Source: Lachnoclostridium sp. Marseille-P6806 (GTDB taxonomy: Bacteria; Bacillota; Clostridia; Lachnospirales; Lachnospiraceae). Taken from it: a stretch of 64,000 nucleotides of DNA. The stretch covers positions 434,001 through 498,000 of the forward strand of contig NZ_LR130574.1 of assembly GCF_900625025.1 (NCBI RefSeq), read 5' to 3'. The position numbers were made by a program, and so were the translations under genes. Below the pieces are notes generated by a model that was not told the DNA's origin, made no database searches, and saw only the letters and a list, made by a program, of their open reading frames with translations. Positions 1 through 8,224 of this stretch are shown here, piece after piece. The stretch's first letter is position 1. Each line of letters starts with the position of its first letter.

Positions 1-387
1 GAGAGATGCCGTGGCCGACAGCCGCAGCTTGTCGATTTCCTCATTGATCGCGGAATCCTTGGCGATATAGGTATCGCTCTGGGGCACATAGGCCTCCGGC
101 TGATAATAATCATAGTAGGAAACGAAATACTCCACGGCATTTTCAGGGAAAAACTCTCTGAACTCGCCGTAGAGCTGGGCCGCCAGCGTCTTGTTGTGCG
201 AGATGATGAGCGTCGGCTTGTTCACCGCCGCAATGATGTTCGCCATCGTAAAGGTCTTGCCGGAGCCCGTGACGCCGAGCAGCGTCCCGAACTGATTGCC
301 CGAAAGGAACCCCTCCGTAAGCGTCCGGATCGCCTCCGGCTGATCGCCCGTGGGCTGATAGGGCGCCGCAAGTTTGAAATGATCCAT
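1..387 (-). CDS. uvrB: UvrABC excinuclease subunit B, N-terminal part
   Basis: This is the first 129 codons of UvrB, the DNA-damage-verifying helicase subunit of nucleotide excision repair; the gene runs off the window edge. The frame begins [20 protein letters not shown], the usual UvrB opening, followed by the Walker A stretch [12 protein letters not shown] near residue 40. Downstream are [20 protein letters not shown] and the beta-hairpin region [20 protein letters not shown]. The ATG at 385-387 is the only start that fits the family N-terminus. A promoter with an overlapping SOS box lies at 505-544, so damage induction through LexA is expected. I am confident of the identity because several family-specific motifs occur in order. 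Confidence 0.96.
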   Translation of the reverse strand, partial: MDHFKLAAPYQPTGDQPEAIRTLTEGFLSGNQFGTLLGVTGSGKTFTMANIIAAVNKPTLIISHNKTLAAQLYGEFREFFPENAVEYFVSYYDYYQPEAYVPQSDTYIAKDSAINEEIDKLRLSATASL

Positions 388-422
388 GCCAATCACCACA
401 TTTTTTATTTTACTGAAAGGTT

Positions 423-449
423 CAGCGCATCCGTGTGATTTTTTACACT
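423..449. repeat. Possible short interspersed repeat, copy 1
   Basis: These 27 bases match 7894-7920 at 22 positions. The shared core is CAGCGCATC, then GTGAT, then ACACT. It lies in the uvrB leader. With only two clear copies in the window the family is tentative. Confidence 0.4.
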
Positions 450-504
450 GCGTTTCGTCAGAAAAAGCCGCAGTACAGACCGTGCACACAGTGCAGGCAC
501 GGGT

Positions 505-544
505 ATTGTAACACGGCTTGTCCGTTTATTCAAACATATGTTCG
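505..544 (-). promoter_or_regulatory. SOS-regulated promoter of uvrB
   Basis: On the minus strand, CGAACATATGTTTG (531-544) matches the Gram-positive LexA/DinR box CGAACRNRYGTTYG at every position. The -35 TTGAAT (528-533) overlaps the box, and a 17-base spacer leads to the -10 TACAAT (505-510). LexA bound here would cover the -35. uvrB is a known SOS gene in Bacillus, so both the site and its position fit. Confidence 0.9.
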
Positions 545-565
545 ATGTTTTCCGTGAACGCTCCG

Positions 566-1909
566 TTATTTCCCGAGCTCCTTAAGGAGCAGCTCTTTCG
601 CTTTATCCATCTGATTATCCGTCCCGTCCTCCCGGTATGCCTCCGCGTCGAGAGGAAGAACGACGTCCGGCGTGATGCCCACATGATTGATATCGCGCCC
701 GTTTCTCGTGAAATAAGCAGCCGTCGTCAACTTGACCGCAGTTCCGTCCTGTAAATCATAGACCGTCTGTACCACGCCCTTGCCATAGGTTTGCGTCCCG
801 ACAAGCGTTCCGATCCCGGCGTCCTGTATCGCTCCGGAGAGAATTTCCGACGCGCTCGCCGAATAGTCGTTCACAAGCACGACCAGCGGCAGAGAAAATG
901 CGTGCTTTCCGCTCGCGCTGTACTCCGTGCGCTCGCCGTCCCGATCCTCATAGTAGAAGATCAGCCCCTCCGGAAGAAGCTGCTCGGCAATCTCCGTCAC
1001 CGTCGTCACATTGCCCCCGGGGTTCCCTCGCAGATCGAGAATCATGCCTTTCATCCCCTGCTCCCGGAGCGAGGCGAGCGCTTCCTCGAACTGCCCCGAG
1101 GTGACGTCGTCAAACTCGGCGATCGCAATATACCCGATCTGATTCTCGAGCATTTCGGACAGAACGGTCTCGGAGCTCACCTTGCCGCGGATGATCTGCA
1201 CCTCAAGGTAATCGGGGTTTCCCTCCCGATAGAGCGTCAGATGGACAGGCGTTCCCTCCGGCCCGCGGATCATGCTCACCACCGTCTCCAGATCCGAGCC
1301 CATCGTCTCCTCGCCCTCGACCTTATAGATGATGTCTCCCGCCTCAAGTCCGGCCGCCTCCGCAGGGGACTGCCGTATCGTCCCGGTGATGACCGGCGCG
1401 TCCGAATCCGTGTTCCAGCTCACATAGGCGCCGATGCCGTAATAAACTCCCTCCGTCTCGGCGTCCAGCTCCGCAAGCTCGTCCTCATTGTAGTAGACCG
1501 AGTAGGGATCCTCCAGCGATTCCATCAGTCCGCGGTAGAGCCCGCTTTCTTTCTGCTCCCGGCTCGTGTCATCCGCATAATAATAGACCGAATCGATCAG
1601 CTCCTCGATCTGGCGGAGCTTGCGGATCGACTCAGAGCGGACCGCGCTCCCCGGAGTACGGGTTTCGGACGGCTCCGAGGGGAGCGCCGCCATCCCGCCG
1701 GTCCCTTCCCACGAGAGCTTCCCGCTGTGCAGAAGCGCCCCGGCTGCATATGCTCCCCCGAGAAGACAGATCAAAACGCCGGTGAGAATACCGGCAATAA
1801 AAAAGCGGGCCCCCATCCCCGGGCGCTTCCGCCCCTCTCCCGGAACGCTGTTCTGTCCCCGGCCATCATTCTGTCCCGGACGCTGATCCGGCATCCGATA
1901 TTCTGTCAT
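566..1909 (-). CDS. S41 family C-terminal processing protease (CtpA/CtpB type)
   Basis: A 447-residue membrane-anchored serine protease that would act outside the membrane. A polar Pro/Gly-rich N-terminus is followed by one transmembrane segment (about residues 33-55). A PDZ domain (about 155-235, with SPAEAAGLEAGDIIYKVEGE) leads into the S41 catalytic domain. The catalytic serine is in SASASEILSGA and the lysine in TYGKGVVQT, so the Ser-Lys dyad is intact. The ATG is preceded by GGAGGAATACT, and that ribosome-binding site belongs to a dispersed repeat (1910-1982). It lies downstream of the ftsEX-LytM cluster and may process cell-wall or division proteins; that role is inferred from position. 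Confidence 0.92.
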   Translation of the reverse strand: MTEYRMPDQRPGQNDGRGQNSVPGEGRKRPGMGARFFIAGILTGVLICLLGGAYAAGALLHSGKLSWEGTGGMAALPSEPSETRTPGSAVRSESIRKLRQIEELIDSVYYYADDTSREQKESGLYRGLMESLEDPYSVYYNEDELAELDAETEGVYYGIGAYVSWNTDSDAPVITGTIRQSPAEAAGLEAGDIIYKVEGEETMGSDLETVVSMIRGPEGTPVHLTLYREGNPDYLEVQIIRGKVSSETVLSEMLENQIGYIAIAEFDDVTSGQFEEALASLREQGMKGMILDLRGNPGGNVTTVTEIAEQLLPEGLIFYYEDRDGERTEYSASGKHAFSLPLVVLVNDYSASASEILSGAIQDAGIGTLVGTQTYGKGVVQTVYDLQDGTAVKLTTAAYFTRNGRDINHVGITPDVVLPLDAEAYREDGTDNQMDKAKELLLKELGK

Positions 1910-1982
1910 AGTATTCCTCCATGCCGAAGCGTTCCTCAGCGAGGCACGCGCTGAAAAATCCGCGCAGGCGGTTTTACGGCGT
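1910..1982 (-). repeat. RBS-carrying dispersed element, copy A
   Basis: This element fills the gap between the LytM stop and the S41 start. Read on the minus strand it has the hairpin CCGC-CTGC-GCGG followed by a T run, then GCGTGCCTCGC, GCTTCGGCATGGAGGAATA, and the start codon. Related copies lie at 7776-7853, 8225-8289 and 62653-62695, each ending at a start codon. Confidence 0.8.
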
Positions 1983-1987
1983 CCGCG

Positions 1988-3226
1988 TCACAGATAATTC
2001 ATCGGATTCTGATATTCCCCGTTCAGACGAACGGAGAAATGCAGGTGCGGCCCGGTCGAATTTCCCGTGCTTCCGACCGCAGCAATCTGCTGCCCCGCCG
2101 AGACCGAGGTTCCCTCCGAGACATACAGCGCCGACGCATGCATATAGATTGTATACAGTCCATCCCCGTGATCGATCATCACGTAGTTTCCCATGGATGG
2201 ACTGTACGACGCCGCCACGACCCGCCCGTCGTACGCGGAAAGAATCGGCGATCCGGACGGAGCCGCCATATCCACACCGTTGTGAAAGCGCTGGTTGCCG
2301 TAAAGCGGGTGCGTCCTCCAGCCAAAGGGCGATGAAATATAGGTATACCCCGGCGCCGGCCACACGAACGGCCCCCCGCCGTAGTGAATCTGATTCTCGG
2401 CAGCGAGCTTTGCCTTTTCTGCCGCCACGGCGCTCTCCAGCGCCGCAATCTCGGCCTCCTGCTGGGCCACCTCTGCAGCGTACTGCTCGATCGTCTGATT
2501 GGCACCCTCCAGTTCGCTCGCGACGCCGCCGATCTCGGCATTCTTGGCGGCGATCAGGCTTTCCACATTCGCTTCCTCGGCCTCCTGCTGGGCTCTGGCC
2601 TCCTCAAGTGTCTCCCGTTCCGCCTCCAGCGCCTCTTTCGTCACCTTCACCAGCCTTGTCTGTTCCTTGAATTCATTCAGTTTGTTCTGGTCATAGGCGG
2701 ACAGCTGGGAAATGTAGAACGCCTTGTTCAGCATCTCGCCGAAGCTCCCTGCGGACAAAAGAAATTCCAGAAAATAATCCTGTCCCCGCTCATACATGAA
2801 CTGGATGCGCTTCTTCATGGACTCGTACTGCGCCTGCTGCACCGCCACCGCCTCGTCCAGCTCCTGCTCCGTCCGGTCGATCTCCGCTTCCTTATCTTCG
2901 ATATTCTGCTTCAGCGCGTCAATTTTAAGCTGAATATCTGTGAGGCTCGCATCGAGCTGCGTGACGTAGCTCTCCAGATTGCTCTTGCTCGCCTCGAGCT
3001 GCTCTTTCACCGCCTGCATATCGCTCAGCGTGCTCTTCATCTGCTCCCGCTCGCTTTTAGCCGCGCTGATCTGCGCCTCCTTTTCGCGGATGGAGTCGTT
3101 TGTCAGCTCCGCTGCGCGCACAAAATAAGAGGCGGAAAGCGCATTGCCGCCCACAGCGCTGCACAATATACAGATAGAAAACAATATGCCCCAGAGGGCA
3201 TATTGCATAGCATGCTTTTTCTTCAA
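1988..3226 (-). CDS. Coiled-coil M23/LytM peptidoglycan endopeptidase (CwlO/EnvC-like)
   Basis: A 412-residue exported murein hydrolase. A KKK-type signal sequence or anchor occupies about residues 1-35. Long Glu/Lys/Ala-rich coiled coils span about 40-270, and a C-terminal M23 domain covers about 290-410. The zinc ligands are present: the HNGVD motif and HLHF, with YMHAS between them, so the enzyme should be active, unlike degenerate EnvC-type activators. It directly follows ftsX. In Gram-positive bacteria FtsEX controls coiled-coil hydrolases such as PcsB or CwlO, so this is the likely partner. The start is TTG at 3224-3226 with a weak Shine-Dalgarno; an in-frame ATG at 3208 would remove most of the positively charged n-region and is less likely. 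Confidence 0.9.
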   Translation of the reverse strand: MKKKHAMQYALWGILFSICILCSAVGGNALSASYFVRAAELTNDSIREKEAQISAAKSEREQMKSTLSDMQAVKEQLEASKSNLESYVTQLDASLTDIQLKIDALKQNIEDKEAEIDRTEQELDEAVAVQQAQYESMKKRIQFMYERGQDYFLEFLLSAGSFGEMLNKAFYISQLSAYDQNKLNEFKEQTRLVKVTKEALEAERETLEEARAQQEAEEANVESLIAAKNAEIGGVASELEGANQTIEQYAAEVAQQEAEIAALESAVAAEKAKLAAENQIHYGGGPFVWPAPGYTYISSPFGWRTHPLYGNQRFHNGVDMAAPSGSPILSAYDGRVVAASYSPSMGNYVMIDHGDGLYTIYMHASALYVSEGTSVSAGQQIAAVGSTGNSTGPHLHFSVRLNGEYQNPMNYL

Positions 3227-3241
3227 TTTATCCGCTGTGCC

Positions 3242-4132
3242 TCATACTCCCATATGTCGCCGGACAGTAAATACGCTTCCGACAAAGCCGATTCCCACGC
3301 CCAGAGCAATCGAAATCGGAACGAGCGTCTGCATGATGACGGACGCCGGAAGAAAACGGATCAGACTTGTCAGCATGGAAAAACGCTGGGTAATATACTC
3401 CACAACCTTTTCGTAGACGAAATAGATCGCGGCCAGCGGAATCACCGAGCCCACAAAGCCGATGATGACGCCCTCGATCACAAAGGGCGCGCGGACAAAC
3501 AGGTCCGTCGCTCCGACGTATTTCATAATGCTGATTTCATCCTTGCGGACAGAAATTCCTATCGTCACGGTATTGCTGATGAGGAAAATCGATACCAGAA
3601 GCAGAATCAGCACGATGCCGATATAAATATAGGTAACCAGACTGTTGAAGCCGCTCAGGGTCGTCGCCGTGATTTCCGAGCGGTTAACCTCCCGCACGAT
3701 GTCGACCGATTCCAGATAGGATACCAGATCTGCCTGACGCGAGACGTCATTGAGATAGATTTCGAGATTGGCGGAATTTTCCAGCGGATTCTCCGTGAAG
3801 CCCTCCGCATACTCCCCGAGGTACTCGCCCTTAAAGGAATCCCACGCCTCCTGCGCGGAGACGTAGACGGCCTCCTTGACCTCCTCGCGCTCCTCGACTC
3901 CTATTTTCAACTGGCTGATCTGCTCCTCGGTGGTTCCCTCGTCAAAAAAAACTGTGACCGAAACCCCCTCCTCCGCCGTATGCACCACATTCTGAAAATC
4001 CACAATCATGGAGTAGAACAGGCCGAACAGAAAAAGGCACGCGGCAATCGTCGCAATGGATGCCAGCGTAAACCATTTGTTGCGCACAAGATTGCGCAGC
4101 CCCTGTCCGATGGTATAGAAAAAAGAACTCAT
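3242..4132 (-). CDS. ftsX: Cell-division ABC transporter permease FtsX
   Basis: A 296-residue membrane protein of the FtsX family. One transmembrane helix (about 22-45) is followed by an extracytoplasmic domain (about 50-165) and three C-terminal helices. It transmits FtsE ATP-hydrolysis state to an external cell-wall hydrolase. The start is the ATG at 4130-4132, preceded by GGAGG with a 6-base gap; it overlaps the ftsE stop as TGATG, implying translational coupling. A TTG one codon upstream is less likely because it sits too close to the Shine-Dalgarno. The LytM peptidase gene follows 15 bases after the stop. Confidence 0.95.
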   Translation of the reverse strand: MSSFFYTIGQGLRNLVRNKWFTLASIATIAACLFLFGLFYSMIVDFQNVVHTAEEGVSVTVFFDEGTTEEQISQLKIGVEEREEVKEAVYVSAQEAWDSFKGEYLGEYAEGFTENPLENSANLEIYLNDVSRQADLVSYLESVDIVREVNRSEITATTLSGFNSLVTYIYIGIVLILLLVSIFLISNTVTIGISVRKDEISIMKYVGATDLFVRAPFVIEGVIIGFVGSVIPLAAIYFVYEKVVEYITQRFSMLTSLIRFLPASVIMQTLVPISIALGVGIGFVGSVFTVRRHMGV

Positions 4133-5181
4133 CAATATCCTCCGCCTCTCCGGTCGTCGAGATCATAGAACTCAGATGTGACACCGGCAAAATCCGTTCC
4201 GTCGTCCTCTGCGTGATCCGGCTCCGGCGGAAGACTGCCCGTGTTTTCATGATAGTTCAGCTCATACCGGAAATCCTGATCAAACTCATCCGGATATTCA
4301 TCGGGATACTCGCCGTGCGGCTCGTCGAAGTCCTGCTCTCCGCCGGACTCCCCGTACTCCTCCGCTCCGCTGCCCGGCAGCTCATCCATAAAGCCGTCGG
4401 TAGGAAGATCCTCCATCGGGGAAATATCGCCCGCCTCAGCGCTGTACGCGCGGTTTTCGGACTCGGTATACCCGCCGTTCTTTTCATCGCTGACGATCAC
4501 GCCCTTCTTCATGGTGATCACCCGTTTGTGCATGGCGTTGACGATCTCGCGGTTGTGGGTCACGACGACAACGGTCGTTCCCTCGTCCATATTGACCTGC
4601 TCCAGACGCTTCATGATATCCCATGAATTGCGGGGATCGAGATTTCCGGTAGGCTCGTCGCACAGAAGAACATAGGGATGATTCACAATCGCGCGGGCGA
4701 GCGCCACGCGCTGCTGCTCGCCGCCGGAGAGCTCCGTGGGCATTCTGTCCCACTTCTTTTCCAGCCCCACGGCCCCGAGCGTCTTCGGAACATTGACGCG
4801 CATCTGCCTGACCGGCGTCTGGATGATGCGCTGCGCAAAGGCGACGTTTTCATAGACGGAGCGATCCCTGAGCAGGCGAAAATCCTGAAAGACGATACCC
4901 AGATTGCGGCGGAACTTCGCCACCTTGCGGTGAGGAAGCGTCGCCATATCGTAGCCGAGCACGTTGATGTTCCCCTCTGTCGCCGTCAGTTCATGGAGCA
5001 GAAGCTTGATCAGAGTCGATTTGCCCGAGCCGGAATCACCGACAATAAACACAAACTCGCCCGCCTTGATATCCAGCGAAACGCCGTTGAGCGCAGCGGT
5101 ATTCTTGGAGTAGGTCTTGTATACGTTCCTCATGGTGATCACATTTCCTTCAGGAACGCCGTACGATAATCGTTTTGCCAT
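4132..5181 (-). CDS. ftsE: Cell-division ABC transporter ATPase FtsE with acidic C-terminal extension
   Basis: A 349-residue ABC ATPase. Walker A is GDSGSGKST, the signature is LSGGEQQRVALARAI, and Walker B is VLLCDEPTGNLD, followed by the H-loop THN. The core matches FtsE up to about residue 230. FtsE proteins normally end there. This one continues for roughly 115 residues that are strongly acidic and Pro/Gly/Ser-rich, including a tandem EYPDEYPDEF encoded by a 12 bp repeat. There is also a short N-terminal extension ahead of the usual MRNVYKTY-like start. The chosen ATG has AAAGGG about 6 bases upstream. It couples to ftsX by overlap. The tail could be a docking or regulatory arm; no function can be read from it. 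Confidence 0.94.
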   Translation of the reverse strand: MAKRLSYGVPEGNVITMRNVYKTYSKNTAALNGVSLDIKAGEFVFIVGDSGSGKSTLIKLLLHELTATEGNINVLGYDMATLPHRKVAKFRRNLGIVFQDFRLLRDRSVYENVAFAQRIIQTPVRQMRVNVPKTLGAVGLEKKWDRMPTELSGGEQQRVALARAIVNHPYVLLCDEPTGNLDPRNSWDIMKRLEQVNMDEGTTVVVVTHNREIVNAMHKRVITMKKGVIVSDEKNGGYTESENRAYSAEAGDISPMEDLPTDGFMDELPGSGAEEYGESGGEQDFDEPHGEYPDEYPDEFDQDFRYELNYHENTGSLPPEPDHAEDDGTDFAGVTSEFYDLDDRRGGGY

Positions 5182-5192
5182 TCAGGGCCCTT

Positions 5193-6290
5193 TCAATACT
5201 CAAACGTATCCATATTTTCCATATATTTCATATACTTTACTACCATCAGCGCGATTTTGAAAGTGATCGCGTCGTCGAACACACGCAGATCGAGCCCCGT
5301 GCTCTTCATGAGCTTGTCCAGACGGTACACCAGCGTATTGCGGTGAATGAAGAGCTGGCGCGAAGTCTCCGAGACGTTCAGATTGTTCTCAAAAAAGCGG
5401 TTGATGGTAGTCAGCGTCTCCTCGTCGAACTCGTCCGGATTGTGCGCGTCGAAAATCTCGCGGATAAACATCTTGCACAAAGGGAGCGGAAGCTGATAGA
5501 TCAGGCGCCCGATGCCCAGCTCGTTGTAGGCGATGATATTCCGGTCCCCGAAGAAGATCCGGCCCACGTCGAGCGCCATCTTCGCCTCCTTATAGGAGCG
5601 GCTGACCTCCTTGAGCTCGCCGACCACCGTTCCGTAGGACACATGGATATCCTTCACGCCCGCCCCGCTTAAGTAGCTGCGGATCGCCTCCGCGGAGGCA
5701 GCAATCTCCTCCATATTTTCACACTCCGCCAGGTCCTTTACAATCACGACGCCGTTCTCATCCACCGCCGTGACAAAATCGGGACTCCCGGCCGCAATAT
5801 ACTCCTGCATGATTTCAAGGACATTGAATTCCCTGTCCGGCGCCGTTTCCACAATCATCGCCACGCGGCGGCCCGTCGCCTCAATATGCAGCTTCTTGGC
5901 TCTTCCGTAGATGTCCACCAGCAGAAGATTGTCCAGCAGAAGATTTTTGATAAAGCTGTCTCTGTCGTAACGCTCCTTGAACGCGCCGATGAGACCGTGA
6001 AGCTGAAGCGCCGTCATGCGGCCGATGATCTGCGCATGATCTCCCGCGCCGCACAGAACCAGAACAAACTCCAGGACCTGCTCGTCAAACACCTTGAAAA
6101 ATTCGTACTCTCCCCAGCTCTGAGAATCGGCCGGGGACTCCGCAAAGCGCGGCACGACCGCCGCTGCCTCCGCAAATACCGGCGCCGTGACCGCCTGCTC
6201 TCTGCCCTCCACATCGAAAACTCCCAGCTCGCAATGTGAAATGTCACGGATTCCCTCAATCGTGTTCTGTAAGATCTGATTTGAAATCAT
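5193..6290 (-). CDS. CdaR/PucR-family helix-turn-helix regulator
   Basis: A 365-residue transcription regulator. The N-terminal part (SNQILQNTIEGIRDIS) resembles the sugar-diacid recognition domain of CdaR-type proteins. The C-terminus carries the family HTH: NRFFENNLNVSETSRQLFIH, then RNTLVYRLDKL. It lies 11 bases upstream of ftsE, so it may be cotranscribed with the division genes. Its ligand and targets are unknown. The ATG at 6288-6290 follows GTGGGGGCGT; a GTG seven codons upstream also stays in frame but has a poorer site. Confidence 0.85.
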   Translation of the reverse strand: MISNQILQNTIEGIRDISHCELGVFDVEGREQAVTAPVFAEAAAVVPRFAESPADSQSWGEYEFFKVFDEQVLEFVLVLCGAGDHAQIIGRMTALQLHGLIGAFKERYDRDSFIKNLLLDNLLLVDIYGRAKKLHIEATGRRVAMIVETAPDREFNVLEIMQEYIAAGSPDFVTAVDENGVVIVKDLAECENMEEIAASAEAIRSYLSGAGVKDIHVSYGTVVGELKEVSRSYKEAKMALDVGRIFFGDRNIIAYNELGIGRLIYQLPLPLCKMFIREIFDAHNPDEFDEETLTTINRFFENNLNVSETSRQLFIHRNTLVYRLDKLMKSTGLDLRVFDDAITFKIALMVVKYMKYMENMDTFEY

Positions 6291-6764
6291 ACGCCCCCAC
6301 ACTTTCCCCACAGCAACCGATGGCTGAATTTATCTTAAAGCATCCTGCCGGAAAAATCCATAAAAACGCCGCCATTTTTTGTACACTTTTTTACATTTCT
6401 TCAGCACCCCGGAAGAATTCCAGAAATCGCGGATGAAATGCCTGCATTTCAGACCGATTTCGGGATTTCTTCCGAGGCGGACAAGCGGCGCAGCCGCTCT
6501 GACCGCCTGTATGAGCAAGCCGCAAGGCGGCTGCGAATACGGGGGCTGAAGCATTGCCCGATCTGTAGAGCAAGCCGCAAGGCGGCTGCGAATACGGGGC
6601 TGAAGCATTGCCCGATCTGTAGAGCAAGCCGCAAGGCGGCTGCGAATACGGGGCTGAAGCATTGCCCGATCTGTAGAGCAAGCCGCAAGGCGGCTGCGAA
6701 TACGGGGGCTGAAGCATTGCCCGATCTGTAGAGCAAGCCGCAAGGCGGCTGCGAATGCCGGTTA
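6291..6764. other. Intergenic region with tandem repeats
   Basis: About 470 bases without a gene. The half next to the CdaR-like gene is AT-richer and probably holds its promoter; on the minus strand TTTAAGATAAAT could supply a -10, but no good -35 pairs with it. The half next to the CPBP gene is the 54-55 bp tandem repeat listed separately. Open frames across it are only translated repeats. Confidence 0.6.
6514..6756. repeat. 54-55 bp tandem direct repeat with internal hairpin, five copies
   Basis: Five copies of AGCAAGCCGCAAGGCGGCTG begin at 6514, 6569, 6623, 6677 and 6732, a period of 54 or 55 bp. The length difference comes from G4 versus G5 in the linker. Each copy holds the perfect inverted repeat AGCCGC-AAG-GCGGCT. 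Four copies are full length; the last stops after the hairpin. A similar imperfect palindrome (AGCGGC..GCCGCT) sits just before the array. The near-identity of the units suggests recent expansion. Confidence 0.95.
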
Positions 6765-7787
6765 TCAGAGCTTTGCCAGCGTGTCCACTACGATATATAT
6801 GACCGGAATCACCATTCCCGCAATGAGGGGCACGGAGATCAGAGATGGCCCCCGCCGCCGTTCTCTCCGTTTCTCCGTCATATCGTTTCCCTGACTCTCC
6901 GCCGAAAAGCGCCGGTTTTCCCGCATTTCACGGGCAGAAAACGGCTCCGGCTCTTCTCTTTCCACGCGGAAAACAGCCCGCAGAATCAGCACCGCAAGCG
7001 CGACGGACGCCGTGCAGATCCCCCCGACTGCAAGGCTCCCCGCAAGAAGCTTAGACGCTCCTGCCTGTGCAAGAACGTCCGCTGCCTGTCCATGCATGGA
7101 AAGCTCCTCAGCCGAAAAGCCGGACAGCGCTTCCTCCGCCCCGTACATCATCAGCACCTCCGCCGAGTTGAAGCTCACGTGCATCAGCACCGACGGCCAG
7201 ATGCTCTGCGCCGCCTCATCCGCCGCCGCGAAGAAAATTCCCAGGACCAGCGCGTAGCAGGCTTGATTAAGATTCATGTGCATCAGACCGAAGAGAACGG
7301 CGGAAAGAAAAACCGCCCCGCGAACCCGGCCGCTGCGGCGAAGTCCCCGATAAATATAACCGCGGAAAACGAGCTCCTCACAGACCGGTCCCAGAACACC
7401 GATCAGCAGAAGCGTCTCCCACAGCGGCTCCGCGAGAATGGCGTCGCTCATAAGCTCCACCGCATTCTCCGTAAAAAGCATCGTCGCCGCGTTGACAAGA
7501 ATCACCAGCGGATAAAGTACGATAATAAGGAGAAGGGACAGGCCCGCCGTAGCAGGACGGATTCTCCGGAAGCCGAACTGCTCTCCGACCGGCGTCAGCG
7601 TACAGAGTGCAAAAATGAGCGCCGGCACAAACAGAATTCCCTCGCTGAGAAGGCTGTTCCAGAAAAAGCCGGAGCTCTCCGGAAAATACGGCATCAGCAC
7701 TGCCGCCGCAAGGCCCGTCAGAATATACAGGATGATAATGCTGAAAAACAGCGCCCCGGCTTTTTTCGGCGTCACGATAATCACCAT
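6765..7787 (-). CDS. CPBP-family intramembrane glutamic endopeptidase (CAAX-like/Abi)
   Basis: A polytopic membrane protein of about 340 residues with eight or so hydrophobic segments. The three family motifs are present: EELVFRGYIYR (EExxxR), FGLMHMN (FxxxH) and HVSFNSAEV (HxxxN). Between a late membrane segment and a final C-terminal helix lies a charged Arg/Glu-rich stretch. Such proteases process prenylated or peptide substrates; the target here is unknown. The ATG at 7785-7787 has no Shine-Dalgarno. A GTG at 7773-7775 is preceded by GGTGAT and aligns with the start position of the other RBS-element copies, so translation may begin there. Confidence 0.88.
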   Translation of the reverse strand: MVIIVTPKKAGALFFSIIILYILTGLAAAVLMPYFPESSGFFWNSLLSEGILFVPALIFALCTLTPVGEQFGFRRIRPATAGLSLLLIIVLYPLVILVNAATMLFTENAVELMSDAILAEPLWETLLLIGVLGPVCEELVFRGYIYRGLRRSGRVRGAVFLSAVLFGLMHMNLNQACYALVLGIFFAAADEAAQSIWPSVLMHVSFNSAEVLMMYGAEEALSGFSAEELSMHGQAADVLAQAGASKLLAGSLAVGGICTASVALAVLILRAVFRVEREEPEPFSAREMRENRRFSAESQGNDMTEKRRERRRGPSLISVPLIAGMVIPVIYIVVDTLAKL

Positions 7788-7853
7788 ACCGAAGCACTTT
7801 GGTGCGAGGTACGCGCCGCAAAATCCGCGCAGGCGGTTTTGCGGCTGCGATGG
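7776..7853 (-). repeat. RBS-carrying dispersed element, copy B
   Basis: This copy has the best hairpin. On the minus strand GCCGCAAAA-CCGC-CTGC-GCGG-A-TTTTGCGGC forms a 13 bp stem with one bulged A. It continues GCGCGTACCTCGC and GTGCTTCGGTATGGTGATTA. Where other copies carry GGAGG, this one carries GGTGA, pointing to a GTG start at 7775 for the CPBP gene. Confidence 0.8.
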
Positions 7854-7893
7854 GAGCTATTTGGGCTTCGGCACAAACAGCCTTGTGAAAAAT

Positions 7894-7920
7894 CAGCGCA
7901 TCAGAGTGATGCTTCACACT
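7894..7920. repeat. Possible short interspersed repeat, copy 2
   Basis: These bases match 423-449 at 22 of 27 positions. The copy lies just beyond element copy B in the gap between the CPBP gene and the small gene at 7991-8224. It may be an outer part of that element or a separate family. Confidence 0.4.
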
Positions 7921-7990
7921 ACCTCCCGTCTTTCCGTTGCCGGGTCGGCGCAGCGCACAGACGGCCGCGCCGGCAGCCGCCTCCGGACCG

Positions 7991-8224
7991 TCACTGATTA
8001 ATCATAAAATCAATAAGCCGCTTGGTATCCTCCGGCTCATAGGCGACCACCTCGAGCTCCGGAATCTCCCCGTTGGAAAAAATATTCACCAGTGAAACAT
8101 ACTGGGACAGCTTGGACTTGAGATTCAGGCGGTCTCCCTCCCCCGTCACGAGCTCCACCCGTCCGGTGCAGCTGTCGATCACCGAGAAAAATTTATTGAT
8201 ATCTTTAATGTTTTCTACTTTCAT
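7991..8224 (-). CDS. Small conserved protein of unknown function
   Basis: A 77-residue protein beginning MKVENIKDINKFFSVIDS. It is soluble and has no signal peptide. The sequence alternates strands and helices in a way that recalls a small alpha/beta fold such as HPr, but no phosphorylatable histidine is visible; there is no histidine at all. I recognise the pattern as one seen in clostridial genomes but cannot assign a function. The ATG at 8222-8224 follows AGGAGGAATAGC, which is the end of dispersed element copy C. Upstream codons in the same frame translate the repeat and are not part of the gene. Confidence 0.75.
   Translation of the reverse strand: MKVENIKDINKFFSVIDSCTGRVELVTGEGDRLNLKSKLSQYVSLVNIFSNGEIPELEVVAYEPEDTKRLIDFMINQ

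Noticed and set aside
2384..4168. Long open frame on the plus strand opposite ftsX and the LytM gene
   Set aside because: It is antisense to two genes with clear family motifs, has no ribosome-binding site and gives a His/Arg/Leu-rich product. Similar antisense frames at 44362-46236 and 58457-60547 arise from GC-rich codon use in the real genes.
6330..6743. Open frames across the 54-55 bp repeats
   Set aside because: All are translations of the tandem repeat in several frames and lack a start signal or resemblance to proteins.
6514..6756. CRISPR array
   Set aside because: The linkers between hairpins are identical apart from one G, so there are no spacers, and no cas gene is near.
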